From Lysobacter ciconiae (GTDB taxonomy: Bacteria; Pseudomonadota; Gammaproteobacteria; Xanthomonadales; Xanthomonadaceae), in the NCBI RefSeq assembly GCF_015209725.1, contig NZ_CP063656.1, positions 913,001 to 977,000 of the forward strand: DNA of 64,000 bases. The letters are read 5' to 3'. This document shows positions 17,007 to 25,095 of this stretch, piece by piece; the first letter of the stretch is position 1, and each line of letters starts with the position of its first letter. A model generated the notes under the pieces. That model was not told the origin of the DNA and made no database searches. It saw nothing but the letters and a program-made list of their open reading frames with translations. A program made the translations under genes and the position numbers.

Positions 17007-18215
17007 ATGGTGTATGCGACGGGCAGGAAAAACGACGGCGAATGCCGCGGTGCGATCTCGCAGGCACGGTCCCGGGCGGTCGCCGGATGGATGAGCTGGG
17101 CGTGCGTGGCGGTCTTCGCGCTGGCCAGTTTCGGCGCGTCCGCGCAGCGCGTGGAGGGCGACCGTGCCACGGCGGAAGGCGCCTACAACGCCGAGGTGGC
17201 GGTCAAGGGCCAGGGCGCCGACGAGCGGCGCCGGGCCTTCTCGCGCGCGCTGGCGCAGGTGCTGGGCAAGCTGTCCGGCGACCGCAGCGCCGCCTCGCGC
17301 CCGGGCGTCGGCGCCGAGCTGCGCCAGGCCGAGAAATACGTGCGCAGTTTCGACTACCGCCAGGACGAGGGCCGCTCCGCCAGCGGTGCGCCGAGTTTCA
17401 AGACGATGCTGGTGGTCCGCTTCGACGAAGCCGCCGTCGATGACCTGGCGCTGACGCTGGCGTTGCCGGTCTGGCCGCAGCCGCGCCCCAAGCCGGTGCT
17501 CTGGTTGGCCATCGATGATGGCAGCGGACCTCGCCTGGTGGACCTGAAGAGCGCCGATGCCGTCCGCTCCACCCTGGATCGGGCTGTCGAGCGCGGCTAC
17601 CGGCTGGGGCTGCCCAACGGCAGCGCCGCCGAGAAAGCCGTTGTGGGCGCCATCTGGCGCGGCGATACGGCAGCCGTGGCGCGGGCGTCGCAGCGCTACA
17701 GCCCGCCGATGCAGCTGATCGGCAAGCTCTACCGCAGCGGCGGTGGATGGGCGGCCGACTGGATTTTCGTGGACAACGGCAAGGTCCTGTCGCGCTGGTC
17801 GGAAAGCGGCCCCAGTGCCACCCAGCTGATGGCCACCGGTGCCGACGGCAGCGCCGATGCGTTGATGAAGCGCTATGCCAAGCGCCCCGAAACCGGTCCG
17901 GCGGGCACCTACCGGGTCGCCTTCACCGGCCTGCGCAGCGCGGATGACTACGTGCGCCTGTCGGGCTACCTGCAGGGTCTGACCGTGGTGCGTGGCATGC
18001 GCCCGGCACTGGCGACGCCGCAACGCATGGAGTTCGACCTGGACCTGCTGTCGGGCGTGCGGGGGTTCAACCTGATGGTCCAGCGCGACGGCGTGCTGGC
18101 GGCGGTCGACCGCGGGCGTGACACGTCCATCGGGCCGGTGGGGATGCCGGGCGCCGAGCCCGGTGACGCTCAGATCGATACGTCCGGTTCCGTGCCCGTG
18201 TACACGCTGCACTGA
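17007..18215 (+). CDS. DUF2066 secreted protein
   Basis: A 402-residue protein of the DUF2066 family, unknown in function and common near purM and hda in gammaproteobacteria. It has a long basic n-region, a hydrophobic segment at about 28-43 and a likely cleavage after FGASA (near 46), so it is exported. The mature start has the family segment NAEVAVKGQGADERRRAFSR. The start at 17007 is chosen because a GGGA sits upstream and it supplies the positive n-region; an ATG at 17091 directly at the hydrophobic core is the alternative. Its stop touches the next ATG. Confidence 0.8.
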   Translation: MVYATGRKNDGECRGAISQARSRAVAGWMSWACVAVFALASFGASAQRVEGDRATAEGAYNAEVAVKGQGADERRRAFSRALAQVLGKLSGDRSAASRPGVGAELRQAEKYVRSFDYRQDEGRSASGAPSFKTMLVVRFDEAAVDDLALTLALPVWPQPRPKPVLWLAIDDGSGPRLVDLKSADAVRSTLDRAVERGYRLGLPNGSAAEKAVVGAIWRGDTAAVARASQRYSPPMQLIGKLYRSGGGWAADWIFVDNGKVLSRWSESGPSATQLMATGADGSADALMKRYAKRPETGPAGTYRVAFTGLRSADDYVRLSGYLQGLTVVRGMRPALATPQRMEFDLDLLSGVRGFNLMVQRDGVLAAVDRGRDTSIGPVGMPGAEPGDAQIDTSGSVPVYTLH

Positions 18216-19372
18216 TGACCGGTCCGGATCCCCTGGTCGAGATCGCCCACTTCCTGCGCCGTCTGCAATGGGCGGCGCTGGCGGTGGCGCTGTGCTGGAT
18301 CGTTTGGCTGCTCTCGCCGGTGCTCTCGCCCTTCGTGCTGGGCGCGTTGCTGGGTTGGTTGGGTGATCCGGTGGTGGACCGGCTCGAGCGCGCCGGTCGC
18401 TCGCGCAACTCCGCGGTGCTTTTGGTCTTCACCGCGATGTCGCTGCTCGTGGTGCTCGGGCTGGTGCTGCTGGTGCCGCTGATCCAGGAGCAGATCATGA
18501 CCCTGATCGACTCCATCCCCGGCTACCAGCAATGGATCGTCAGCACCGCGATGCCCTGGGTGGAGATGCGCACCGGCATGGAAATCACCGGCTGGCTGGA
18601 CCTCAACCATCTGGTTGAACTGGTCCGCGCCAACTGGGAAAGCGCGGGCGGGTTTGCCAGCAACCTGCTGGGCTACATGTCGCGCTCGGGCTTTGCCCTG
18701 ATCGCGCTGGCAGCCAACATCGCCCTGCTGCCGGTGGTGACCTTTTTCGCCCTGCGCGACTGGGACCTGCTGGTCGCGCGGGTGGCATCGCTCATTCCCC
18801 GTGACCACCTGCAGACGGTCACCCGGCTGGCAACCCAGTCCAGCGAGGTGCTCAGCGGATTCCTGCGGGGCCAGTTCCTGGTCATGCTGGCGCTGGGGGT
18901 GATCTACGCGGTCGGCCTGTGGGGCGTGGGTCTGGACCTGGGCATCCTGATCGGCATCATCGGCGGCATCCTGACCTTCGTGCCCTACGTCGGGCCGGCC
19001 ACAGTGCTGGTGCTGGGTTGTATCGCCGCGGTGGTGCAGTACGGCGACTGGCAGCACTTCCTGGCGGTGCTGGTGGTGTTCGGCGTCGGCCAGTTGGTGG
19101 AAAGCTACTGGCTGACTCCGAAGCTGGTCGGCGATCGCATCGGCCTGCATCCGGTGGCGGTGATCTTTGCCGTGCTGGCGGGCGGCCAGTTGTTCGGCTT
19201 CCTGGGCATGCTGATCGCGCTGCCGTGCGCGGCGGTGGTGAATGTACTGCTGCGCTACGCCGAGGAGCGCTACACCCACAGCCGCCTGTATGCCGGAGCG
19301 CCCTCGCGGATGATCGTGGTTGGTGAAGAGCCGCCATCACCGCCGCTCCCGTCGGAGCCAAAAGCCGAGTGA
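18215..19372 (+). CDS. AI-2E/PerM-family membrane protein
   Basis: A 385-residue polytopic inner-membrane protein. Two to three hydrophobic helices lie before residue 95, a soluble loop runs from about 100 to 150, and a helix-rich C-terminal half carries the family stretch LTFVPYVGPATVLVLG. Family members are proposed exporters (PerM, TqsA, some Na+/H+ antiporters), but the substrate cannot be read from sequence. Its ATG overlaps the DUF2066 stop, and its own stop overlaps the hda GTG, so three genes are coupled. A PerM-hda neighbourhood is common in gammaproteobacteria. Confidence 0.88.
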   Translation: MTGPDPLVEIAHFLRRLQWAALAVALCWIVWLLSPVLSPFVLGALLGWLGDPVVDRLERAGRSRNSAVLLVFTAMSLLVVLGLVLLVPLIQEQIMTLIDSIPGYQQWIVSTAMPWVEMRTGMEITGWLDLNHLVELVRANWESAGGFASNLLGYMSRSGFALIALAANIALLPVVTFFALRDWDLLVARVASLIPRDHLQTVTRLATQSSEVLSGFLRGQFLVMLALGVIYAVGLWGVGLDLGILIGIIGGILTFVPYVGPATVLVLGCIAAVVQYGDWQHFLAVLVVFGVGQLVESYWLTPKLVGDRIGLHPVAVIFAVLAGGQLFGFLGMLIALPCAAVVNVLLRYAEERYTHSRLYAGAPSRMIVVGEEPPSPPLPSEPKAE

Positions 19373-20121
19373 ATGCCCGTGATCCCGCCGCGCCCGCGTC
19401 AGCTGTCTCCGCGGCAGCGCTGCCGGATTCGGGGGTGCCGCAATTGCCCTTGGCATTGCGCTACCCGGCCGACCAGCGCCTGGACACGTTTGTCCGGCCG
19501 CCGGCGGGCACGCTCGAGCAGCTGATCGCCCTGGCGACGGGCGAGGGCAGCGACTGGTTGTATCTGGCCGGTCCCGCCGGCACCGGCAAGACCCACCTGC
19601 TGCTGGGAACCTGCGCCGCGGCAGAAGCGGCTGGCCGCCGTGCAGCCTACCTGCCGATGGCGGCTGCGGTGGGTCGCCTGCGCGATGCGCTGGAGGCGCT
19701 GGAAGGCAACGACCTGCTCGCGCTAGATGGACTCGACGTGGTCGCCGGCCGACGCGAGGATGAGATCGCCCTGTTCGACGTCCACAACCGCGCCCGCGCG
19801 GCCGGTACCCGCATCGTCTATGCGGCGCGTGGCAATCCCGATGAGCTGGCACTCGTGCTGCCGGACCTGCGCTCGCGCCTGTCGCAGTGCAGCCGGATCA
19901 ACCTGCACCCGCTGGACGACGAGGGTCGCCGCGAGGTGTTGCGCCAGCGCGCGCGGCGGCGGGGCTGGGTGCTCGAGGACGCGGCGCTGGACTGGCTGCT
20001 CAAGCGGGTCGAGCGTGACCTGGCCGGCCTGACCGTCTTGCTGGACCGGCTCGACCGGGCCTCACTGGCCGCGCAGCGACGGATTACGGTGCCGTTCCTG
20101 CGTCAGATGCTCAACGGCTGA
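19369..20121 (+). CDS. hda: DnaA regulatory inactivator Hda
   Basis: A 250-residue DnaA-like AAA+ protein lacking the DNA-binding domain. QLPLAL at 25-30 is the beta-clamp-binding motif of Hda, Walker A is GPAGTGKT (68-75), and the sensor stretch LPDLRSRLSQC is present. Bound to DNA-loaded clamp, Hda makes DnaA hydrolyse ATP and so prevents re-initiation. The start is GTG inside the previous gene's stop (GTGA). Its 3' end overlaps that of the convergent murU gene by 11 bases. Confidence 0.93.
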   Translation: MNARDPAAPASAVSAAALPDSGVPQLPLALRYPADQRLDTFVRPPAGTLEQLIALATGEGSDWLYLAGPAGTGKTHLLLGTCAAAEAAGRRAAYLPMAAAVGRLRDALEALEGNDLLALDGLDVVAGRREDEIALFDVHNRARAAGTRIVYAARGNPDELALVLPDLRSRLSQCSRINLHPLDDEGRREVLRQRARRRGWVLEDAALDWLLKRVERDLAGLTVLLDRLDRASLAAQRRITVPFLRQMLNG

Positions 20122-20815
20122 GCGACGCGTCCAGTTCGGCCAGCCGCTGCGGCGTGCCGACGTCGGTCCATTGGCCGCGGTGGTGTTCTCCGGTGACTGC
20201 GCCCGTGCGCATCGCATGGCGCAGGATCGGCGCCAGCGGGAACCGCGGCCGTGCCTCGACGGCGCTGTCCGGCGCTCCGATCACGGTGTTCCAGTCCGCC
20301 AGCAGCGAAGGCCGGTAGACGCCGATGCCGGCGAACGTCATCCGGTTCGGGCCGTCGATCGACAGCACCCCCGTGCCATCCAGTGAAAAGTCGCCCTCCG
20401 GGTTATGCGCCGGGTTGTCGACCAGCACCAGATGCGCCTCGCCCGTCGGCTGTCTTGGCAACAATGCGGGGTCGAAATCGCTCCACACATCGCCGTTCAC
20501 GGCGATAAACGGAGCCTCGTGACCCAGCAGGTCGAGCGCACGCAACATGCCCCCGCCGGTTTCCAGCGGTTCCGGCCCTTCGTAGGAGTAGCTCAGTGTC
20601 AGCCTCCACTGGCGTCCGTCACCCAACGCGGGCTCGAACTGGTCAGCCAGCCAACTCGTGTTGATCACCACCTCGCGCACGCCGATGCCGGCAAGTCGCT
20701 CCAGGTGCCACACGATCAACGGCTTGCCACCGACGCTTAGCAATGGTTTTGGCACGCGGTCGGTCAGCGGCCGCATGCGCTCGCCGCGACCGGCGGCCAG
20801 GATCAGCGCCTTCAT
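20111..20815 (-). CDS. murU: N-acetylmuramate-1-phosphate uridylyltransferase MurU
   Basis: A 234-residue nucleotidyltransferase. The N-terminal signature is LAAGRGERMRPLTDRVPKPLL, the metal-binding NGDVWSDFD follows in the centre, and TDVGTPQRL closes the protein. MurU makes UDP-MurNAc from recycled MurNAc-1-phosphate, bypassing de novo synthesis and hence MurA, which is linked to fosfomycin tolerance in Pseudomonas. The start at 20815 overlaps the stop of amgK (ATGA), and that pairing supports MurU over a general sugar-phosphate nucleotidyltransferase. Confidence 0.9.
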   Translation of the reverse strand: MKALILAAGRGERMRPLTDRVPKPLLSVGGKPLIVWHLERLAGIGVREVVINTSWLADQFEPALGDGRQWRLTLSYSYEGPEPLETGGGMLRALDLLGHEAPFIAVNGDVWSDFDPALLPRQPTGEAHLVLVDNPAHNPEGDFSLDGTGVLSIDGPNRMTFAGIGVYRPSLLADWNTVIGAPDSAVEARPRFPLAPILRHAMRTGAVTGEHHRGQWTDVGTPQRLAELDASLSR

Positions 20816-21837
20816 GCCGGCGGCTGGAACGGGCGGGCTGCGATCGCCGGTTTGACATGCCGAACGATGATCCCGGCCAGCCCGGCGAGCTGCGGATATT
20901 GCGGCAGCACGGCATCCAGGTAACCAATGAAGCGCGGTCCGTCGGCGAGGTAACGCTGCTTGCCGTCGCGATGCCAGAGGCGGGCGAAGATGCCCAGTAT
21001 TTTCAGGTGACGCTGGACGCCGATCAGGTCCGCATCGCGACGGAAGCGGTCCAGTGCCGGCACCGGCAGGCCGGCGGCGACCGCGCGCGCGTGGTAACGG
21101 CCAAGCCACGCATCGACCTTCGCTTCCGGCCAGCTCAGGAACGCATCCTTGAACAGGCTGATCGGGTCGTAGGCAATCGGACCGCGCACCGCGTCCTGGA
21201 AGTCGAGCACGGCCGGTCCCGCGTCCACGGGCATCAGGTTGCGCGGCATGAAATCGCGGTGGACGAATACCTGCGGCTGGGCCAGCGCGGCATCGACCAG
21301 GAAGCGGTTGGCCTCAGCCAGCGCCACCTGCTCGGCTGCGGACAATTCGATGCCGAGGTGGCGATCAAGGAACCAGTCAGGGAACAAGGCCAGTTCGCGC
21401 GCCAGCAGGGCGTCATCGTAGGCGGGCAGGTCGGCGGCGCACGGCAGCGCCTGCAGCTTCAGCAACTCGCCGATCGCCGCATCGAACAGGGCATCGGCAT
21501 TGTCGGCGGTGATCACCTGCAGATAGGTCGGCCCACCCAGGTCTTCCATCAGCACGAAGCCCGTGCGTTCGTCCTGGGCGAGAACACGCGGCACCCGCAC
21601 GTCGTGGCTTTCCAGCAGATCACGAACGCGCAGCCACGGCGCGACATCCTCCTTGTCGGGCGGCGAGTCCATCACGATCCAGGGCTTGCCGTCGTGTCCT
21701 GCGCTGCGCCAGTAACTGCGGAAACCCGCGTCCATCGATGCGCGCTGAAGCGTCAGCGTGGGCTGGCCGGACGCGCGGCGGGCCCAGTCGAGACGCGCAT
21801 CCGCGCGCTCGCTGGACTCGGCAACAACCTGGTTCAT
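20812..21837 (-). CDS. amgK: Anomeric MurNAc/GlcNAc sugar kinase AmgK
   Basis: A 341-residue kinase of the aminoglycoside phosphotransferase fold with catalytic loop HRDFMPRN (193-200) and metal-binding DFQD (212-215). AmgK phosphorylates the anomeric hydroxyl of MurNAc and GlcNAc from cell-wall turnover, and MurU then adds UMP. The two genes are translationally coupled, as in Pseudomonas. A 61-base gap separates it from the membrane protein gene upstream. Confidence 0.9.
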   Translation of the reverse strand: MNQVVAESSERADARLDWARRASGQPTLTLQRASMDAGFRSYWRSAGHDGKPWIVMDSPPDKEDVAPWLRVRDLLESHDVRVPRVLAQDERTGFVLMEDLGGPTYLQVITADNADALFDAAIGELLKLQALPCAADLPAYDDALLARELALFPDWFLDRHLGIELSAAEQVALAEANRFLVDAALAQPQVFVHRDFMPRNLMPVDAGPAVLDFQDAVRGPIAYDPISLFKDAFLSWPEAKVDAWLGRYHARAVAAGLPVPALDRFRRDADLIGVQRHLKILGIFARLWHRDGKQRYLADGPRFIGYLDAVLPQYPQLAGLAGIIVRHVKPAIAARPFQPPA

Positions 21838-21898
21838 GCAGTCTCCGATGGCCGCCGGGAATGGCGGCAGGCGATGAGGTTAATGGGGTCGAGGTGGA

Positions 21899-22162
21899 TC
21901 AGCGACGCGTCGAGCGGCGGCGTTCGCGGACCATGTCCTGCACCACCAGCAGGACCATCGCGGCGATGATGGCCAACGCCCACACCAGCAGTCGGCTGGT
22001 GACGCCCATCTCGGTGGCAAGCCAGCTGCCGGACAATGCGCCGACGATGCCCAGGACGATGGTCATGATCCAGCCCATCGGGTCCGGGCCGGGTTTGAGA
22101 AGCCGGGCGAGGATTCCGATGACCGCGCCGCCGGCGACGTAACCCAGTACTCCGTTGAACAT
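21899..22162 (-). CDS. GlsB/YeaQ/YmgE-family membrane protein
   Basis: An 87-residue protein with three predicted membrane helices (about 4-22, 28-50 and 56-76) and a basic tail, RERRRSTRR. The Gly-rich pattern VAGGAVIGILARLLKPG, with PMGWIMTIVLGIVGA after it, is the transglycosylase-associated family signature. These small inner-membrane proteins are linked to stress responses, with no defined activity. It stands as a single gene between amgK and the M20 peptidase. Confidence 0.88.
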   Translation of the reverse strand: MFNGVLGYVAGGAVIGILARLLKPGPDPMGWIMTIVLGIVGALSGSWLATEMGVTSRLLVWALAIIAAMVLLVVQDMVRERRRSTRR

Positions 22163-22221
22163 GGCGTTCTCCGTTACAGCGCAGATGGGCGCAGCGCCCT
22201 CGTTGGAGCGCTGCCCGTCAC

Positions 22222-23727
22222 TCAGCAGCAGCCATGATCGCCGCGTTCCTGCACGCTGCCGGCCGCGGCCACACCGGTGGTCTCCCCGCGCTGTCCGGCT
22301 TCGTGGTGACGCGTGATCACGTGGGCGACGCTGGCGGTGACCCGCTTGCCCATCGGAATGTGCAGGAATTCATTGGGCCCGTGTGCGTTGGAGTGCGGGC
22401 CGAGCACGCCGGTGATCATGAACTGCGCGCCTGGGAACTTCTCGCCCAGCATGCCCATGAACGGGATCGAGCCGCCTTCGCCCATGTACATCGCCGGCTT
22501 GCCGAAACAGGCCTGGCTGGCGCCTTCGATCGCCTGGGTCAGCCAGGGCGACTGCGCCGGCGCGTTCCAGCCGGTGGATGACTTCTCCAGTTCCAGCTCG
22601 ACATGCGCGCCGTTGGGCGGATTGTCGAGCAGCGTCTGCTTGAGGATCTCGCCGGCGCGCTTGCCATCCAGGGTCGGCGGGAGGCGCAGCGACAACTTCA
22701 CCGCCGTGTGCGGGCGCAGCACATTCCCCGCCGAGTCCAGCGAGGGCATGCCATCGATCCCGGTGAGCGACAGTGCCGGGCGCCAGGTCCGGTTGAGCAC
22801 CAGCTCGGCCAGGTCCTCGTCCATCGGCTGCATGCCCTCCAGCAGGGGAAACTTGTCGTACACCGCGGTACCCAGCACGCCGGCCGCCTGCCGCGCCTGT
22901 TCAAGACGCTCGGCGGGGACCTCGGCATGCAGGCCTTCGACGATGATGCGACCGCTGTCCTCGTCTTCCAGTCGCGAGAGCAACTGGCGCAGGATGCGGA
23001 AGCTGGACGGGACGACGCCGGACGCATCGCCGGAATGGACGCCTTCGCTGAGGACCTTGACGATGAAGTTGCCACCGGCCAAGCCGCGCAGCGAAGTCGT
23101 GCACCACAACTGCTCGTAGTTGCCACAGCCCGAATCCAGGCAGACGACCAGCGACGGCTTGCCGATCCGCTCGGCCAAGTGGTCCACGTAGGCCGGCAGG
23201 TCGTAGCTGCCGGACTCCTCGCAGGCCTCGATCAGGACCACGCAGCGGGCATGCGGCAGCTTCTGCTCGTGCAGCGCCATCACCGCGGTCAACGAGCCGT
23301 AGATCGCATAGCCGTCGTCGGCGCCGCCACGCCCGTACAGGCGGTCGCCCTTGATGACAGGTTTCCACGGGCCGAGGTCGTCATCCCATCCGGTCATCTC
23401 CGGCTGCTTGTCCAGATGCCCGTAGAGCAGCACGCAATCCTCGTCGCTGCCGCCGTTGGCGGCCGGAATCTCGATGAAGATCAATGGCGTACGACCTTCC
23501 AGCCGCACCACCTCGACCTGCATCCCGGGGATCGACTGCGCACGTGCCCACGTCTCCATCAGCGTGACGGCCTGCTCCATGTAGCCGTGCTCCACCCAGT
23601 CGGCATCGAACATCGGCGACTTGTTCGGAATGCGGATGTATTCCACCAGCTGGGGGACGATCTGGTCGTCCCACTTGTCGGCCACGAAGCGGTCGATGGC
23701 GGCGGAATCGATCTGGTTGGCATCCAT
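22222..23727 (-). CDS. M20-family metallodipeptidase
   Basis: A 501-residue di-zinc peptidase. The metal ligands are visible: His104 and Asp106 in LYGHLDKQPE, the bridging Asp137 in GRGGADDGY, and the catalytic Glu pair 170-171 in EACEESGSYD. A His in FMITGVLGPHSNAHGPNE completes the site. It should cut dipeptides or similar short substrates in the cytoplasm, as no signal peptide is seen. The ATG at 23727 fits the family start better than the upstream one. The last residues, GDHGCC, form an unusual His/Cys tail beyond the conserved domain. Confidence 0.9.
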   Translation of the reverse strand: MDANQIDSAAIDRFVADKWDDQIVPQLVEYIRIPNKSPMFDADWVEHGYMEQAVTLMETWARAQSIPGMQVEVVRLEGRTPLIFIEIPAANGGSDEDCVLLYGHLDKQPEMTGWDDDLGPWKPVIKGDRLYGRGGADDGYAIYGSLTAVMALHEQKLPHARCVVLIEACEESGSYDLPAYVDHLAERIGKPSLVVCLDSGCGNYEQLWCTTSLRGLAGGNFIVKVLSEGVHSGDASGVVPSSFRILRQLLSRLEDEDSGRIIVEGLHAEVPAERLEQARQAAGVLGTAVYDKFPLLEGMQPMDEDLAELVLNRTWRPALSLTGIDGMPSLDSAGNVLRPHTAVKLSLRLPPTLDGKRAGEILKQTLLDNPPNGAHVELELEKSSTGWNAPAQSPWLTQAIEGASQACFGKPAMYMGEGGSIPFMGMLGEKFPGAQFMITGVLGPHSNAHGPNEFLHIPMGKRVTASVAHVITRHHEAGQRGETTGVAAAGSVQERGDHGCC

Positions 23728-23932
23728 GTGGAGCACCCGAAAAGGAGGGAGGGTCATTGTAACGCCGCCGTCGGGGTCGGAATTCCCCTACCCCGCGTCG
23801 GGGAACTGCCTTACCCGCGCGCGATGGCTTGGGTGATTTCGGCGCGCCCGGGATTGGGCGAAAGTTCATCCACCAACACGGCGACAGCCTTGGGGATGGA
23901 ACCCCGCACTCACCAACCACAGGAGTCAGGAC

Positions 23933-24238
23933 ATGAAATCACTGCTGATGATTGCAAAAACACTGATGCTGTCGCTGCTGCTCACCGGCATCGCCTGGGC
24001 GCAGGAAACGGTCAACATCAACACCGCCGAGGCTGCGGAAATCGCCCAGGCGCTGACCAACATCGGCCCGGCCAAGGCGCAGGCGATCGTCGAATACCGC
24101 GAAGCCAACGGCGCGTTCCGCAGCGTGGAGCAGCTGGCGATGGTCAAGGGCATCGGCCTGGTGACCATTGAGAAAAACCGCGACCGCATCGTGCTGGCGG
24201 CATCGGGCAAGGCAGCCGGAAAGGTCGCCCAACGCTGA
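23933..24238 (+). CDS. Small exported ComEA-like helix-hairpin-helix protein
   Basis: A 101-residue protein with a signal peptide (about 1-23, ending GIAWA) and a tandem helix-hairpin-helix domain: VNINTAEAAEIAQAL, NIGPAKAQAIVEYR and VKGIGLVTIEKNRDRI. ComEA-type domains bind double-stranded DNA in the periplasm during natural transformation. In gammaproteobacteria these short forms often stand alone, as here, without comEC. A good ribosome site (AGGAG, then TCAGGAC) precedes the ATG. A strong hairpin ending in a T-rich tract lies 97 bases downstream. Confidence 0.9.
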   Translation: MKSLLMIAKTLMLSLLLTGIAWAQETVNINTAEAAEIAQALTNIGPAKAQAIVEYREANGAFRSVEQLAMVKGIGLVTIEKNRDRIVLAASGKAAGKVAQR

Positions 24239-24334
24239 CGGAAAACCATCTGCATAGGCACCGGGATGCCGATGCAGGTGGGTTCGTGGGCAGGGAGTGC
24301 CAACGCTCAGGGGAAGCCCTGGACAGGGATGTAC

Positions 24335-24377
24335 GCCACCCGCTGCAGAGGGATCTGCCGCGGGTGGCACTTATTTT
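24335..24377 (+). terminator. Strong intrinsic terminator or structured leader
   Basis: GCCACCCGC (24335-24343) pairs perfectly with GCGGGTGGC (24360-24368). Inside, after a single mismatch, GCAGA (24345-24349) pairs with TCTGC (24354-24358) over a GGGA tetraloop. ACTTATTTTG follows. This 14-pair stem probably ends the ComEA-like transcript, but it also lies 43 bases before the HutD gene and could be a leader structure. Confidence 0.7.
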
Positions 24378-24420
24378 GAGCATGCGAAAAATCGCGCCGA
24401 TGGCAGACTGTACCGCCGTC

Positions 24421-25095
24421 ATGGCCCTAACCGAGATGAAGTCGCATGTCATCCATTGCGCTGATTACCGCCGCGAGCGCTGGCGCAACGGCTTCGGCTG
24501 GACGCATGAGGTCAGCCGATCTGGCGATGAGTCGGACTTCACCTGGCGCATCTCGATCGCGGAGATCGATGCCGACGCGGCGTTCTCCCGCTTTCCCGGC
24601 ATCGACCGAGAAATATGCTTGCTCTCGGGCAATGGTGTGAAACTGTGCTTCGAAGACGGATCGCGCGAAGCGCTGGAGCCGCCGCATGGGCGGTATCGAT
24701 TCGAAGGTGAGCGGACGCTGCATGCCGAGCTTCGCGATGGACCGGTGCAGGTGTGCAACCTGATGTGGAGCCGTGATCGGGCTTGCGTCCAATCGTGGTG
24801 CCGCCCGCTGGTGGGGTCGATGGTGCTGTTTGCCGAGGCGGGAGAAACCTGGTTGCTGCACCTGATCGCCGGACAGGCCAGCTTCGGCGAGGGCAGCGGA
24901 CTTCCCGCGCTGTCAGCGGGCGATACGGCGGTCCTTCATGCGAGCGCAAGTGGCCTGCGTCACTCCGGTGACGCCTGCGAGGTCCCGGCCATCCCTGCAA
25001 GCGCGAGCGGCGAACGTTTCATCCTCGACGGCGACGGCGATGTCCTGGTGGCACGCATCACTGCGGCTAACTCCGCCAGCCGGGACGATCAGTAG
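24421..25095 (+). CDS. HutD/Ves-family protein
   Basis: A 224-residue cupin-fold protein of the HutD/Ves family. The N-terminal signature DYRRERWRNGFGWTHEV corresponds to the usual W-K-N-G-G-G-x-T, with Phe replacing one Gly. SGNGVKLCFEDG and the HVSGPV-like strand pattern follow. HutD is linked to histidine utilisation in Pseudomonas, but no hut gene lies nearby, so its role is open. Two starts are possible, 24421 and 24436 (MKSHVIHC); neither has a strong ribosome site. Its 3' end overlaps that of the convergent reductase gene by seven bases. Confidence 0.75.
   Translation: MALTEMKSHVIHCADYRRERWRNGFGWTHEVSRSGDESDFTWRISIAEIDADAAFSRFPGIDREICLLSGNGVKLCFEDGSREALEPPHGRYRFEGERTLHAELRDGPVQVCNLMWSRDRACVQSWCRPLVGSMVLFAEAGETWLLHLIAGQASFGEGSGLPALSAGDTAVLHASASGLRHSGDACEVPAIPASASGERFILDGDGDVLVARITAANSASRDDQ

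Noticed and set aside
24421..25095. HutD gene as part of a histidine-utilisation locus
   Set aside because: No hutU, hutH, hutI, hutG or hutC is present in the flanking 20 kb; family membership alone does not show the pathway.
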